Positions 9,301 to 17,889 of a stretch of 64,000 nt of DNA are shown here, one piece after another (positions within the stretch are counted from its first letter, which is position 1; each line of letters begins with the position of its first letter). Under the pieces are notes generated by a model. It saw only the letters and a program-made list of their open reading frames with translations. It did no database searches and was not told the DNA's origin. The DNA lies in assembly GCA_910577335.1 (NCBI GenBank), contig CAJTMJ010000004.1:62001-126000 (forward strand), in the 5' to 3' direction. Origin of the DNA: an uncultured Duncaniella sp. (GTDB taxonomy: Bacteria > Bacteroidota > Bacteroidia > Bacteroidales > Muribaculaceae). A program made the translations under genes and the position numbers.

Positions 9301-9443
9301 CTATAAAAATGGTCGGTACATCGACTGACAAGGATGCGTTCGGAGCCATCAAAGAGATGGATAGCCGTAATGACGAAAAAGCCTCGAAAGGTGGCAAGTC
9401 TTTGAAAATTATTGAAATAGAATTCCTTAGAAATCTTAAATAG
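6363..9443 (+). CDS. glycoside hydrolase family 2 protein with C-terminal discoidin-like domain
   Basis: A 1026-residue exported enzyme. After the signal peptide (about 1-30) come the GH2 sugar-binding domain (about 35-190, WYKKKFKLPEE and FEGARQGAEVFLNG), an Ig-like domain, the TIM barrel (about 305-560), a DUF4982/Ig-like region (about 610-720) and an F5/8 (discoidin)-like C-terminal domain (about 860-1000). The nucleophile is E495 in MMEYCRD. At the usual acid/base site (GNE in beta-galactosidases) the protein reads ECGNQ, residues 434-438, so that position is Gln438 with a Glu four residues earlier. Substrate unknown; possibilities include beta-galactosides, beta-glucuronides or plant/host glycans. 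It forms an operon with the next gene (13-base gap) and faces the propeller/AraC regulator. Confidence 0.9.
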   Translation: MEKLCKQSLIRPLEILSVVIAMLLPQYISARKTYNFNSDWNLSSSNKEVAKMLKKHPVTLPHAWNEDESFKVSTYEMPTGEVWYKKKFKLPEEVIAEIGENGKHVFIEFEGARQGAEVFLNGNRLGLSENGVMAFGFDLTPYIKEGENLIEVRTDNSWNYKEEATGSTWQWQHKSFNVNYGGLPKNVKLHVVDPVYQTLPLFSNLGTTGTYIYGSEYDVPTGTVTINVESEVHNSTDKPVTRALDVTVSDPDGKTVANFEGESKTIPAGGMVTLHAAKRVSGLNFWSWGYGYLYDVTTSLKGGNDSDDVTTTTGFRKIEFKNGMIYLNDRVMMVHGYAQRSTNEWPGVGQAVPAWLSDYSNDLLVKSGGNLVRWMHTTPGKQDIESCDRVGLVQAMPAGDSEKDVTGRKWTQRLEVMRDAIIYNRNSPSILFYECGNQRISGQHMKEMIALRNQYDPYGGRAIGSREMLDKPEAEYGGEMLYVNKSDTKPMWMMEYCRDEALRFYWNAWSYPFHPEGDGPLYRNAPATAYNHNNDEFVAELVRRWYDYWLERPGSGTKVNSGGAKIIFSDTQSHGRSADNYRVSGVVDPMRVEKDAFYAHQVMWDGWVDDLAPRTYIVGHWNYEPGFTVPTVYVVSNADSVVLVQNGNVIKPTSHDYKFLYTFKDVKYEGDKLTAIAYDKDGKEVSRDEKITAGTPVALKLTAIENPTGWKANGNDVVLVQYEVVDANGRRCPLDNRLVKFTLKGLAEWRGGIAKNKPFGFSTNQAALTSKSASDEGSNPEFDKKRKATLNHVLCDTLPVECGVNRVMLRSLNKPGKVRLIAMAEGLPEAEIEFTTIPVEVINGLTSYMPSDGLKSVLDRGATPKGQSFKPWRREVAIMDAVAGSGDPTLSYDTYENTAWESASKLDSAWVTYTLSELTNIDEVCLKMKGFRSTSYPIQVFAHPEGSSEPVKIWEGWTPKGLGFVHLPISADAPKSQRYTIKMVGTSTDKDAFGAIKEMDSRNDEKASKGGKSLKIIEIEFLRNLK

Positions 9444-9456
9444 TAATTAGAAAGAA

Positions 9457-11127
9457 ATGAGAAGATCTCTCATGTTTATTATGGTCTGTTTTGTGTCGGT
9501 TGTTCTCTATGGTCAAACCGAGGGTTACGACATATATCTGATGATCGGTCAGTCAAATATGGCGGGGCGAGGCTCATTGGAACAAACTGACACGACGCAG
9601 ATTGTAGAAGGAGTATGGCTTTTGGATTCTGCAGGAGTTCCTGTAAAGGCTTGTGCGCCGTTTAATCGCTACTCATCAATACGTAAGGATATAAAGCTTC
9701 AAGGCTATTCGCCGGCAAATAACTTCTCCAAACTTATGCGTAGCCGTTCGGGTAGGAATATCCTGTTGGTTGTGAATGCTAAGGGTGGTTCTGCTATAGA
9801 TGAATGGCAGCCCGGGGATAAACATCGCTTTTTTGATGAAGCCGTGCGCCGTACAAATCAAGCTATGAAGTATGGTACACTGAAGGGTATACTTTGGCAT
9901 CAAGGCGAGACTAACGTGATGAAAGGTACTCCTGATTATATAGATAAATTCACGACTTTCATCACAGCTTTGCGTGACACTCTCAATAGCAGTGACATCC
10001 CTGTGGTAATGGGGCAGCTTGGACAGTGGGGTTGGAATACCGCCGATAAGATAAATGCATTCAATGATTCGGTGATACCTGCTATATGCAACAGTGTGAA
10101 TAATTGTCATTATGTGAGCAGCCATAGATTGGGTAGGCTATATAAGAATAAGGAAAGAGATCCGCATTTTAGCCGTGAAGCTCAGATTGAACTTGGACGT
10201 CGTTATGCCGATGCCATGACTCCGCTTGTCGATTCGATTTATGTGACAAAATTCAGGGGAAATAAAAAATCCGCAATGAGTTTCACATTCGATGATGGAG
10301 ATTTGGATCATGCGCTTCTCGTGGCTCCCGAACTTGAAAAACGAGGTTTTCTCGGCACTTTTTGGATTAACGGAAAGAAGATTGAGAATGGCGATTCTGA
10401 AAGACCAAGAATGAGTTGGTCGCAGTTACGTGATATGTCGCTCAAAGGGCATGAGATTTCAAATCACTCATGGAGCCATGGGAAATTAGTTCTTATGACA
10501 CCCGAAGATGCCCGTAAGGATATAGAGATGAACGACAGCGCAATAGCCCTGAACGTTGGCAAACGCCCCGTGTCATTCTGCTATCCCTTTAATGCCACCC
10601 GCAGTTGGCTGGTTGATATTGCTGAAGAGGGTAGAGTGGGTAGCCGACTACACCAGAAAGGTATAGGTCAGCAGAATAATAAAATGACACCCGAGAAGCT
10701 CACAGCATGGGTTGACGAAGTTGTCGCAACCGGTGACTGGGGTGTGACCATGACTCACGGCATAACTACCGGGTATGACAAATGGCATAACCCTCAGGAA
10801 TTATGGGATATGTTTGATTATGTCAAGAGCCGTGAAGATGATATATGGGTTGCCACATTTAAGGAAATCGCAGCCTACAGGGCTGAACGTGACAATGTGG
10901 TGCTAAAGAAACAAGATAACGGAAAAGAGATTACAATAACCGCTGATATCCAACTTGATAAAACCCTATTTAATGAACCGATAACCGTTGCGATAAAAGG
11001 CAATTGGTTCGATAAAAAGATTTCGGTTGTTAGAAATGATGAAAAAGTTAATGTTAATTTTCAAGGGGACCTATTGTTGTTTGAAATGATACCGGTCTCA
11101 GATTCGGTTAAAATTAGTTTAAAGTGA
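9457..11127 (+). CDS. two-domain carbohydrate esterase (CE6/SASA-type) and polysaccharide deacetylase fusion
   Basis: A 556-residue exported protein (signal peptide about 1-20, ending YGQ). Residues 24-250 form an SGNH-like sialate/acetylxylan esterase domain: nucleophile S33 in MIGQSNMAGRG, the HQGET block at 148-152, and D235-P-H237 as the remaining triad. Residues 260-480 form a NodB polysaccharide deacetylase domain: TFDDGD with D279/D280, the metal-binding HSWSH motif (H337, H341), and CYPFN as the third motif. About 75 further residues follow. Both activities would remove acyl groups from one glycan, before or after the GH2 enzyme acts. The operon ends at the perfect hairpin 11191-11224. 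Which sugar is deacylated cannot be read from sequence. Confidence 0.87.
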   Translation: MRRSLMFIMVCFVSVVLYGQTEGYDIYLMIGQSNMAGRGSLEQTDTTQIVEGVWLLDSAGVPVKACAPFNRYSSIRKDIKLQGYSPANNFSKLMRSRSGRNILLVVNAKGGSAIDEWQPGDKHRFFDEAVRRTNQAMKYGTLKGILWHQGETNVMKGTPDYIDKFTTFITALRDTLNSSDIPVVMGQLGQWGWNTADKINAFNDSVIPAICNSVNNCHYVSSHRLGRLYKNKERDPHFSREAQIELGRRYADAMTPLVDSIYVTKFRGNKKSAMSFTFDDGDLDHALLVAPELEKRGFLGTFWINGKKIENGDSERPRMSWSQLRDMSLKGHEISNHSWSHGKLVLMTPEDARKDIEMNDSAIALNVGKRPVSFCYPFNATRSWLVDIAEEGRVGSRLHQKGIGQQNNKMTPEKLTAWVDEVVATGDWGVTMTHGITTGYDKWHNPQELWDMFDYVKSREDDIWVATFKEIAAYRAERDNVVLKKQDNGKEITITADIQLDKTLFNEPITVAIKGNWFDKKISVVRNDEKVNVNFQGDLLLFEMIPVSDSVKISLK

Positions 11128-11190
11128 ACACACGTGATAAATAGTGATAGGGTTGCACATAGTAATCATTATATATATTTTTAATTGAGA

Positions 11191-11224
11191 AATCCCCGAA
11201 AATGATGGTTCATTTTCGGGGATT
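11191..11224. terminator. terminator of GH2/esterase operon
   Basis: A perfect 15-base stem (11191-11205 with 11210-11224) and a 4-base loop, with T-rich sequence after it. It lies between convergent genes and could also stop rsgA transcripts from the other strand. Confidence 0.8.
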
Positions 11225-11259
11225 GTTATTATTCGAGATTAGTATTAATTTGATCCCGA

Positions 11260-12207
11260 TTAATATCCTTTGCGGTATTTACCTTCGGTGGCGTCATCGA
11301 GAATCGAAAGATAGGAGGCGTAGCGTGATTGAGAAATCAGGCTTTGGTCGAGCGCATCACGTACCGCACAGCCCGGTTCGTGCGTGTGGGTGCAATTGCC
11401 ATATTTGCAATCGGCGCTGTACTTGAATATCTCCGGGAAGAAATGGCTGACCTCTTCACGCTCGAACTCCAATGTGCCGAATCCTTTGACACCGGGGGTA
11501 TCTATTATATATGTACCGTCGGATGCATCGGGCACTTCGAACATTTCAGAGAAAGTGGTGGTGTGCATACCGGTGTCATGGGTGACGGATATAGCTGCTG
11601 TGGCTAAGTCGAGTCCGGGAATAAGATCATTGATAAGAGTTGATTTTCCCACACCGGAATTGCCGGAGAACAATGTTACTTTGCCGTCAAGTGTGGCTTT
11701 AAGTTTATCAAGACCTTCGCCGGTCATGGCTGAGATGCGTAACACGGGATAGCCGATGGTTTTATACAGATGTGATACGGCATCGAGATATTCCTTGTTT
11801 TCCGCGTCATCCTCTAAAAGGTCAATTTTATTTATCACCAGCACCGCCGGCACACGATAAGCTTCGGCTGTGGCAAGGAATCGGTCGATGAAGGTGGTGG
11901 AGGTTGTGGGATGAAATAATGTCACCACAAGGCATACTTGGTCAAGGTTTGCCGCAAGTATATGAGCTTGTTTGGAGAGATTGCTTGCACGGCGTATTAT
12001 ATAGTTTTTGCGTGGAGTGATTGCAGTGATATATGCCGTGTCATTTTCCGTGCCTGAAATAGTGACTTTATCTCCTACAGCAACCGGATTGGTGGTGCGT
12101 ATACCTTTCAGACGGAAATTCCCTTTTATCTTACAGGAAACCATCTCTCTGGTATCGGTTTTGACGAGATAATTGCTTCCGGTATTTTTTATGACTAATC
12201 CGTTCAT
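11260..12207 (-). CDS. rsgA: ribosome small-subunit-dependent GTPase A
   Basis: A 315-residue circularly permuted GTPase that assists late 30S maturation. The N-terminal OB fold (about 1-75) is followed by the permuted G domain with NKIDLL (G4) before GNSGVGKSTLIN (P-loop, about 180-191) and DTPGVKGF (G3). The C-terminal zinc knuckle shows CKYGNCTHTHEPGCAV. Length and motif order are those of the family. Its ATG overlaps the stop of the upstream TPR gene (ATGA at 12204-12207), suggesting translational coupling. Confidence 0.97.
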   Translation of the reverse strand: MNGLVIKNTGSNYLVKTDTREMVSCKIKGNFRLKGIRTTNPVAVGDKVTISGTENDTAYITAITPRKNYIIRRASNLSKQAHILAANLDQVCLVVTLFHPTTSTTFIDRFLATAEAYRVPAVLVINKIDLLEDDAENKEYLDAVSHLYKTIGYPVLRISAMTGEGLDKLKATLDGKVTLFSGNSGVGKSTLINDLIPGLDLATAAISVTHDTGMHTTTFSEMFEVPDASDGTYIIDTPGVKGFGTLEFEREEVSHFFPEIFKYSADCKYGNCTHTHEPGCAVRDALDQSLISQSRYASYLSILDDATEGKYRKGY

Positions 12208-13037
12208 TGTTTTTCCATTAATGGTAATGCTCTTCTGGGGTCAATTCCTAATTCGATAGCCTTCTTTGCGTCAGCAGTGGCATCGGCAGGGCGGAACCTC
12301 ATTTTATTTAACGCCGCACGGTATAGGTAGAGTTCACCGTCATCCGGTGTAAGTTCGAGTGCGGCTGCTATGTCATCAGATGCCTCTTGGAGGTGGTTTG
12401 TCATAAGGTTGCAGTAAGCCCTTGCGCCATAGTATTCAGGCTCCTTCATGGTGAGCAATATCTTATTATAAAAAGGTAGTGCTTCCGCATATTCTCCGAT
12501 TGAGCTTTTGAAGGTGGCCATCGCTATCTGCGTTTCATCGTCATCAGGGAAATTCCGCTCCATGAATTCAAAATCCTTTTTCGCTGTGTTGAAATCACGT
12601 TTTTTAAGAGCGAGAAGTCCATGGTGGAATCGGGCTGAGATATATGTGGTATCAAGTTCGATTATTCGTCCGTAATCTTTGTATGCCGACTCTTCATCGC
12701 CAAGTGCCGTCAGCACTTTTGCACGGTTTGAGAGTATGGTTACCGAGACGGGGGCTATGGAATGGGCTTCGTTAAGCGTCTGTATGGCGAGAGTGTCTTT
12801 ACCGAGATTGAATTGTATCATGCCGAGATTTGACAGGATGAGCACATTGGCGGGATTTTCAGGATCCAACTCCAATGCCTTCATCAAAGCTGCTTCGGCT
12901 TCTTCCCATTTACCGTTGGCGCAAGCTTTGTCAGCCTCGTCAACTTTTTGCATATAAGGTGTATCTTCAACAGGTGTTTCCGCAAAGATAACCTGACATG
13001 TCATTGCTAAAATTAAAGACAGGATGTAATACCTCAT
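12204..13037 (-). CDS. periplasmic tetratricopeptide repeat protein
   Basis: A 277-residue protein with a signal peptide (MRYYILSLILAMTCQVIFA) and about seven TPR units, for example KWEEAEAALMKALELDPENP, NLGMIQFNLGKDTLAIQTLN, ARFHHGLLALKKRDFNTAKK and ALPFYNKILLTMKEPEYYGA. TPR arrays are protein-interaction scaffolds; no enzyme domain is present and the partner is unknown. Its ATG shares one base with the upstream AraC gene's stop (TAATG), and its own stop overlaps the rsgA start, so the three genes look like one tightly coupled operon. Confidence 0.85.
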   Translation of the reverse strand: MRYYILSLILAMTCQVIFAETPVEDTPYMQKVDEADKACANGKWEEAEAALMKALELDPENPANVLILSNLGMIQFNLGKDTLAIQTLNEAHSIAPVSVTILSNRAKVLTALGDEESAYKDYGRIIELDTTYISARFHHGLLALKKRDFNTAKKDFEFMERNFPDDDETQIAMATFKSSIGEYAEALPFYNKILLTMKEPEYYGARAYCNLMTNHLQEASDDIAAALELTPDDGELYLYRAALNKMRFRPADATADAKKAIELGIDPRRALPLMEKQ

Positions 13038-13876
13038 TATGCTTCAGAAAGTTTGGATCGGTAGTCGCGTGGCGATATTCCGGTGAGATGTTTGAAATAT
13101 TTGCCGAAAAATGACTGATTGGAAAAGTTCAGAGCTAAACTTATCTCCTGAATGTTCATGCCGGTGGTGCGGAGAAGCATTTTAGCTTCGAGTATCACCC
13201 TGTGGTCAATCCATTCTCCGGCAGTGCGACCGCTTATCTCTTTCAGCACAGCGGAAAGATGTTTAGGTGTCACGAAAAGCTTATCGGCATAGAAATTCAC
13301 GGAGCGTTCCTTTTTGAAATTAGCCTCTATCAGGTCTATGAAGCTCGACAGAAGCTCTTCACGCCGTGAACGTATATGCGTATCCTGTGTCCGTGAGGCA
13401 TATATGCCAAGTGTATTGTAGAATAGCACTTCACAAAGCGATGCTAAAGCCATTCCGTTGAAGGGACGGTCTTTCCCTCCGAGCTGACGATTGATCATTG
13501 TGTAAATCAACTGTTGAGTCTGGAGTTCGTCAGGAGTAATCGTGATTACCGGATTGGCATTGTAATGCAGGCTGTAAGGTATCACAAAGTGCATGGATGG
13601 TAGAAGCTCGTTGAGCTTTTCTTCCTTCACCACTATGAAAAAGCCTTCAAAATCATCGCTCGCCTTACAGTGATTTATGATGTGTCCCGGACGTAGCACC
13701 ATTATAGAGCTGGGTGTCAGTCTGCGGGGTGCCACATCTATTGTAGCCGACACTTCCCCCTTGACGCATACGGCAAGAAGCAGCCAGTCGAGGCGTGATG
13801 GAAATGTTATGAAAGAAATTTCATCTAATGTGCGAAATACAGAGATTCCTTGTGACAAACTGGATACAGGTGTCAT
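13037..13876 (-). CDS. AraC family transcriptional regulator with cupin-like N-terminus
   Basis: A 279-residue soluble regulator. Residues 1-160 form an AraC-binding-type sensor with a cupin pattern (ITFPSRLDWLLLAVCVKGEV, SSIMVLRPGHIINHC). The C-terminal 100 residues form a double HTH: VNFYADKLFVTPKHLSAVLK and IQEISLALNFSNQSFFGKYF, then KHLTGISPRDYRS. Ligand and targets are unknown. It leads the operon with the TPR protein and rsgA; the -7 box TACCTTTG lies 36 bases upstream. It is divergent from the alpha-amylase gene with about 210 bases between, so it might control either unit. Confidence 0.9.
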   Translation of the reverse strand: MTPVSSLSQGISVFRTLDEISFITFPSRLDWLLLAVCVKGEVSATIDVAPRRLTPSSIMVLRPGHIINHCKASDDFEGFFIVVKEEKLNELLPSMHFVIPYSLHYNANPVITITPDELQTQQLIYTMINRQLGGKDRPFNGMALASLCEVLFYNTLGIYASRTQDTHIRSRREELLSSFIDLIEANFKKERSVNFYADKLFVTPKHLSAVLKEISGRTAGEWIDHRVILEAKMLLRTTGMNIQEISLALNFSNQSFFGKYFKHLTGISPRDYRSKLSEA

Positions 13877-13911
13877 AAAATTCAGGTAGAATGTTTCGTA
13901 AAATGTTGGTG

Positions 13912-13919
13912 CAAAGGTA
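13912..13919 (-). promoter_or_regulatory. -7 box for AraC-TPR-rsgA operon
   Basis: TACCTTTG on the minus strand, 36 bases upstream of the ATG at 13876. Confidence 0.5.
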
Positions 13920-14084
13920 TGAAAATAATTCTAAAAAATGGTCTATATGGCAGATTTTTGTATCTTTTTCAGATTTATTTTGAGTTTTTTGACAGACAAA
14001 AAAATATTGATGTGTGTTTATGACTATGATTAAAGAAAATTTGAGAGACGTTTTTTTACTTGTTAAACCAAAACACACAAAAGT

Positions 14085-15533
14085 ATGAAAAATGGCGTGT
14101 TAATGCAGTATTTTGAATGGAATCTGCCGAATGACGGTTGTCTTTGGCAGCAATTAAAAGAGGATTCAAAACATCTGAGTGAAATAGGTGTCACTGCCGT
14201 ATGGATACCGCCGGCATATAAAGCGGATGAGCAACAGGATGAAGGTTATGCCACATACGATCTCTATGATTTCGGTGAGTTTGACCAAAAAGGTACGGTA
14301 AGAACCAAGTATGGCACGCGCGAGCAACTTCAGGAAGCCATATCGGCGTTGCATGACAACGGTGTTCAGGTTTTGCTTGATGTGGTGCTCAATCATAAAG
14401 CCGGTGGAGATTATAAGGAGAAGTTTGAGGCGGTGCTTGTGAATCCTGACAACCGTAATGAGGATGCCGGAGAACCGCATGAGATCGAATCGTACACCGG
14501 CTATGACTTTCCGGCTAGAGGTGACAAGTATTCGTCATTCAAATGGCACTGGTATCATTTTTCAGGTGTAAGTGTCGATTCCTCTACCGGTACGGAGGGG
14601 ATATTCCGTATAATCGGTGACGGGAAAGGCTGGAGTAAAGGTGTAGATAATGAGAATGGCAATTATGATTACCTTTTGGCAAATGACATCGATCTTGACA
14701 ATCCGGAAGTATGTGAAGAGTTGGATAAATGGGGTCAATGGGTCGTCAAAGAATTTGGCTTCGACGGGTTCAGGATGGATGCAGTAAAGCACATGGATAA
14801 TAATTTCACACGCAATTTCCTTAAATGTGTCAAGGAGGAAGGCGGAGATAATTTTTATGCCGTAAGCGAATATTGGGGTAATGATATAGATGCCCTGAAA
14901 GGATTTCTTGATGCGGTGGATAATCAGACCGACCTGTTTGATGTGCCGTTGCATTTCAATTTCCATGCCGCATCCGAGAAAGGTGCCGAGTTCGACATGA
15001 GCAGTCTGCTTGACGGCACACTTGTGAGTCAGAATTGTGATTTGGCTGTCACCTTTGTCGATAATCATGATTCACAACCCGGGAGCAGTCTTGAATCGGA
15101 AGTGGCTGACTGGTTTAAGCCAATCGCATACGCTTTGATTCTGCTTATGCGTGAGGGCTATCCGGCAATTTTCTATGGCGACTATTATTCCGAAAATCGT
15201 GTGGGCTCATGTCATCGTGTGATACTTGACCGATTGCTTGAAGCGAGACGGTTATATGCGTATGGCGAACAGGATCTTTTGTTTGACCATCCTAATGTGG
15301 TCGGACTTGTCCGCCACGGAGATGATGAGCATAAAGATTCCGGCTTGGTGCTTCTTATGAGCAATAATGAAGACGGTTGGAAGGACGTATGCTTAGGTCC
15401 GGAACATGCAGGTGAACATTGGTGTGAGATGACCGGAAGTATAAATGATGAAATAGAATTGGATGAAAATGGTTGTGCTGCTTTCTCTGTTAAAGGTCGA
15501 AATATAGCAGTATGGATTAAAAAACAGGGATAA
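14085..15533 (+). CDS. cytoplasmic alpha-amylase, GH13 (GH13_5-like)
   Basis: A 482-residue alpha-amylase without a signal peptide, as in the cytoplasmic AmyA group. It begins MKNGVLMQYFEWNLPNDG, typical of subfamily 5. The four GH13 regions are present: DVVLNHKAGGD, GFDGFRMDAVKHM with nucleophile D232, VSEYWG with acid/base E262, and FVDNHD with D329. A C-terminal beta-sheet domain follows. It would cut internal alpha-1,4 links in glycogen or imported maltodextrins. The gene is monocistronic; I could not place a clear -7 box in the 208-base gap upstream, which is A/T-rich. Confidence 0.95.
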   Translation: MKNGVLMQYFEWNLPNDGCLWQQLKEDSKHLSEIGVTAVWIPPAYKADEQQDEGYATYDLYDFGEFDQKGTVRTKYGTREQLQEAISALHDNGVQVLLDVVLNHKAGGDYKEKFEAVLVNPDNRNEDAGEPHEIESYTGYDFPARGDKYSSFKWHWYHFSGVSVDSSTGTEGIFRIIGDGKGWSKGVDNENGNYDYLLANDIDLDNPEVCEELDKWGQWVVKEFGFDGFRMDAVKHMDNNFTRNFLKCVKEEGGDNFYAVSEYWGNDIDALKGFLDAVDNQTDLFDVPLHFNFHAASEKGAEFDMSSLLDGTLVSQNCDLAVTFVDNHDSQPGSSLESEVADWFKPIAYALILLMREGYPAIFYGDYYSENRVGSCHRVILDRLLEARRLYAYGEQDLLFDHPNVVGLVRHGDDEHKDSGLVLLMSNNEDGWKDVCLGPEHAGEHWCEMTGSINDEIELDENGCAAFSVKGRNIAVWIKKQG

Positions 15534-15664
15534 TAGCGGGCTGCGAGAACAATCCACGCACTGATTTGTTTTACATTAAGTACGTGGAGAGTTTTCCCAC
15601 ACATATACCATGTATAGTATAATCTTATAACCTATACAAATAAATCATTTAAATCATTTTTATT

Positions 15665-16666
15665 ATGAGTTATCTTACTGATGAGAAGTTGGTGATAGTC
15701 GGCGCTGCCGGTATGATTGGATCCAATATGGCACAGACAGCAGCCATGATGCGTCTTACACCTAATATTTGTCTTTACGATACATACGCCCCCGGCTTGG
15801 AGGGTGTTGCTGAGGAGATTGCCCATTGTGGTTTCAGCGGGCTTAATCTGACTTATACATCCGACATCAAAGAGGCGTTTAAGGACGCCAAATATATTGT
15901 GTCGTCAGGCGGTGCAGCCCGTAAAGCCGGCATGACACGTGAGGATCTTCTTCGCGGTAATGCGCAGATAGCAGAACAACTTGGCAAAGATATTAAGTCA
16001 TATTGCCCTGACGTGAAACATGTGGTTGTCGTTTTCAACCCGGCTGATATAACAGGTCTTGTCACTTTGTTGTATTCCGGTCTTAAACCTTCGCAGGTTT
16101 CTACTCTTGCAGCCCTTGATAGCACACGTCTGCGTAATGAATTGTCAAAATATTTCCATATTCCAGCCGATGAAATTGTCAATTCACGTACCTACGGCGG
16201 TCACGGCGAACAGATGGCAGTATTTGCTTCTACAACCACAGTGGCAGGACAGCCGTTGTCACAAATCATAGGTACAGATGCTCTTCCCGAACAGAAATGG
16301 GAAGAGATGAAGCAGCGTGTAATCCAGGGCGGTAAAAATATCATCGACCTTCGAGGCCGTTCTTCATTCCAAAGCCCGGCATATCTTTCAATCGAGATGA
16401 TTGCCGCTGCTATGGGTGGCAAACCGTTTAACTGGCCTGTGGGCGCATACGTTGATAACGGCACATACAACCATATCATGATGGCGATGGAGACAACTTT
16501 GGATAAGAATGGCGTTACCGTTCATCCTGTGAATGGCACACCTGAGGAGAAGAAAGAGCTTGATCAAAGCTATCATCATCTTTGCAAGCTTCGTGACGAG
16601 GTGATTTCACTCGGCATTCTTCCTCCTATCTCTCAATGGCATGACCTCAATCCTAACATTAAATAA
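15665..16666 (+). CDS. mdh: malate dehydrogenase
   Basis: A 333-residue NAD-dependent LDH/MDH-superfamily enzyme that interconverts malate and oxaloacetate, here probably in the reductive branch toward succinate and propionate typical of gut Bacteroidales. The Rossmann loop is GAAGMIGSNMAQ (residues 13-24), with Asp at the end of strand 2 (CLYDTY). The substrate-site region shows GGAARKAGMTREDLL, VFNPADITG, LDSTRLRNEL and the catalytic His in TYGGHGEQM. It ends in a classical terminator at 16689-16723. Confidence 0.95.
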   Translation: MSYLTDEKLVIVGAAGMIGSNMAQTAAMMRLTPNICLYDTYAPGLEGVAEEIAHCGFSGLNLTYTSDIKEAFKDAKYIVSSGGAARKAGMTREDLLRGNAQIAEQLGKDIKSYCPDVKHVVVVFNPADITGLVTLLYSGLKPSQVSTLAALDSTRLRNELSKYFHIPADEIVNSRTYGGHGEQMAVFASTTTVAGQPLSQIIGTDALPEQKWEEMKQRVIQGGKNIIDLRGRSSFQSPAYLSIEMIAAAMGGKPFNWPVGAYVDNGTYNHIMMAMETTLDKNGVTVHPVNGTPEEKKELDQSYHHLCKLRDEVISLGILPPISQWHDLNPNIK

Positions 16667-16688
16667 TTTAGGCTTCAATAAAAACCAG

Positions 16689-16723
16689 CGGCAAGGAAAT
16701 GCAAAAATTTCCTTGCCGTTTTT
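16689..16723 (+). terminator. Rho-independent terminator of mdh
   Basis: A perfect 12-base stem (16689-16700 with 16707-16718) and a GCAAAA loop, followed directly by T5. A second T run follows a few bases on. Confidence 0.9.
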
Positions 16724-16796
16724 ATTTTTATCCTGACAATTTAAAATATCGTATAAGTGTATCTATATAGTGTCAGTTTCAAGTATTAAGGAGATC

Positions 16797-17882
16797 TCAA
16801 TGAATGTTTCGGCGGTTTAATTCCGCTTGATAACGCCGTGCGTTAGCTTGATGGGTGGGATAATCCTTGGCAAAATTGTGATATCCTGAGAAGTCCTCTT
16901 TCGCACACATATAAATATAGTCATGATTGGGTGCATTCAGGACTGCATCGAGAGTAGAGCCTGCGGGGACACGGATAGGTCCCGGCGGAAGCCCCTTGAC
17001 TTTATATGTATTGTATGGTGATTCTATGGCGAGATGCTTGCCTGTGATGCGGCGCAGCGTAAAGTCACCGCTTGCAAATTTCACAGTAGGGTCAGCTTGA
17101 AGTTTTATGCCTTTTTTCAGACGGTTGAGATAAAGGCGCGCCACAAGTGGACGTTCGTCTCGTTTAGCGGTTTCCTCCTCTACTATGGATGCCACGGTTG
17201 CGACTTCGGCAGGTGTAAGACCGAGAGTCTTGGCTTTTGTCCGTCGTTCATCGTTCCAAAAACGGTTGCGATAGTCAAGAAGTCGTTTTACCACATTTCT
17301 TGGTGAGGCGCTCCAATAGAATTCGTAGCTATCAGGGATAAATGCCGCAGGGAAATTTTGACGGCTGAAACCGCTTTCAGGCAGAATTTCAGCACATGCG
17401 TCGAGAAATTCTTGCGGTGAGCATTGGAGTTGGGAAGCTATGCGGTTAGACAATTGCTCCATTGTCCGAGTGCCATTGAATGTGACATTCACCGGTGTCT
17501 GTCTGCCTGTGGCAATGCGACGGCTTATGTTTAGCGCAGTCTGCCCCAGATTAACCTTGTAAGCACCTTGTGACTTCTCGGCAGAGCCGCCCATCAGTTT
17601 CCAGAGCATATACACTCTTGTTCCCATCGAGGATCCGAGATTTGCTTTAAGGGAATCCTTGACAGCTGAAGGGGTAGAGGTGGAAGGTATATATACCCAG
17701 TCGCTGTCATTGTCGCTTCCTCCGTAGGGGATGAATGCGAATGCAAGTACAGAACCTATAACTACGAAAAATGCTATAATGGCTATCATCACACCTAATG
17801 AATGGCGGTGGAGCCATGACTGGTTCTTCTTTTTCCTTGTGCGTTTCTTCGCAGTGCGTTGCGCTGTCTTTTTCTCTTCCAT
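16797..17882 (-). CDS. mltG: endolytic peptidoglycan transglycosylase MltG (YceG-like)
   Basis: With the start at 17882 (MEEKKTAQRTAK...) the protein has 361 residues; an upstream ATG at 17915 would overlap the MerR gene and is less likely. After a Lys/Arg-rich cytoplasmic tail comes one transmembrane helix (LGVMIAIIAFFVVIGSVLAFAF is its core, shown here in part), then a LysM-like domain and the YceG catalytic domain. The catalytic Glu lies in ASIVEEETAKRDERP, and the family block KLQADPTVKFA and GLPPGPIRVPAG are present. MltG cuts nascent glycan strands at the inner membrane and sets their length. Eight bases separate it from the MerR gene. Confidence 0.94.
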   Translation of the reverse strand: MEEKKTAQRTAKKRTRKKKNQSWLHRHSLGVMIAIIAFFVVIGSVLAFAFIPYGGSDNDSDWVYIPSTSTPSAVKDSLKANLGSSMGTRVYMLWKLMGGSAEKSQGAYKVNLGQTALNISRRIATGRQTPVNVTFNGTRTMEQLSNRIASQLQCSPQEFLDACAEILPESGFSRQNFPAAFIPDSYEFYWSASPRNVVKRLLDYRNRFWNDERRTKAKTLGLTPAEVATVASIVEEETAKRDERPLVARLYLNRLKKGIKLQADPTVKFASGDFTLRRITGKHLAIESPYNTYKVKGLPPGPIRVPAGSTLDAVLNAPNHDYIYMCAKEDFSGYHNFAKDYPTHQANARRYQAELNRRNIH

Positions 17883-17889
17883 TTCTATA

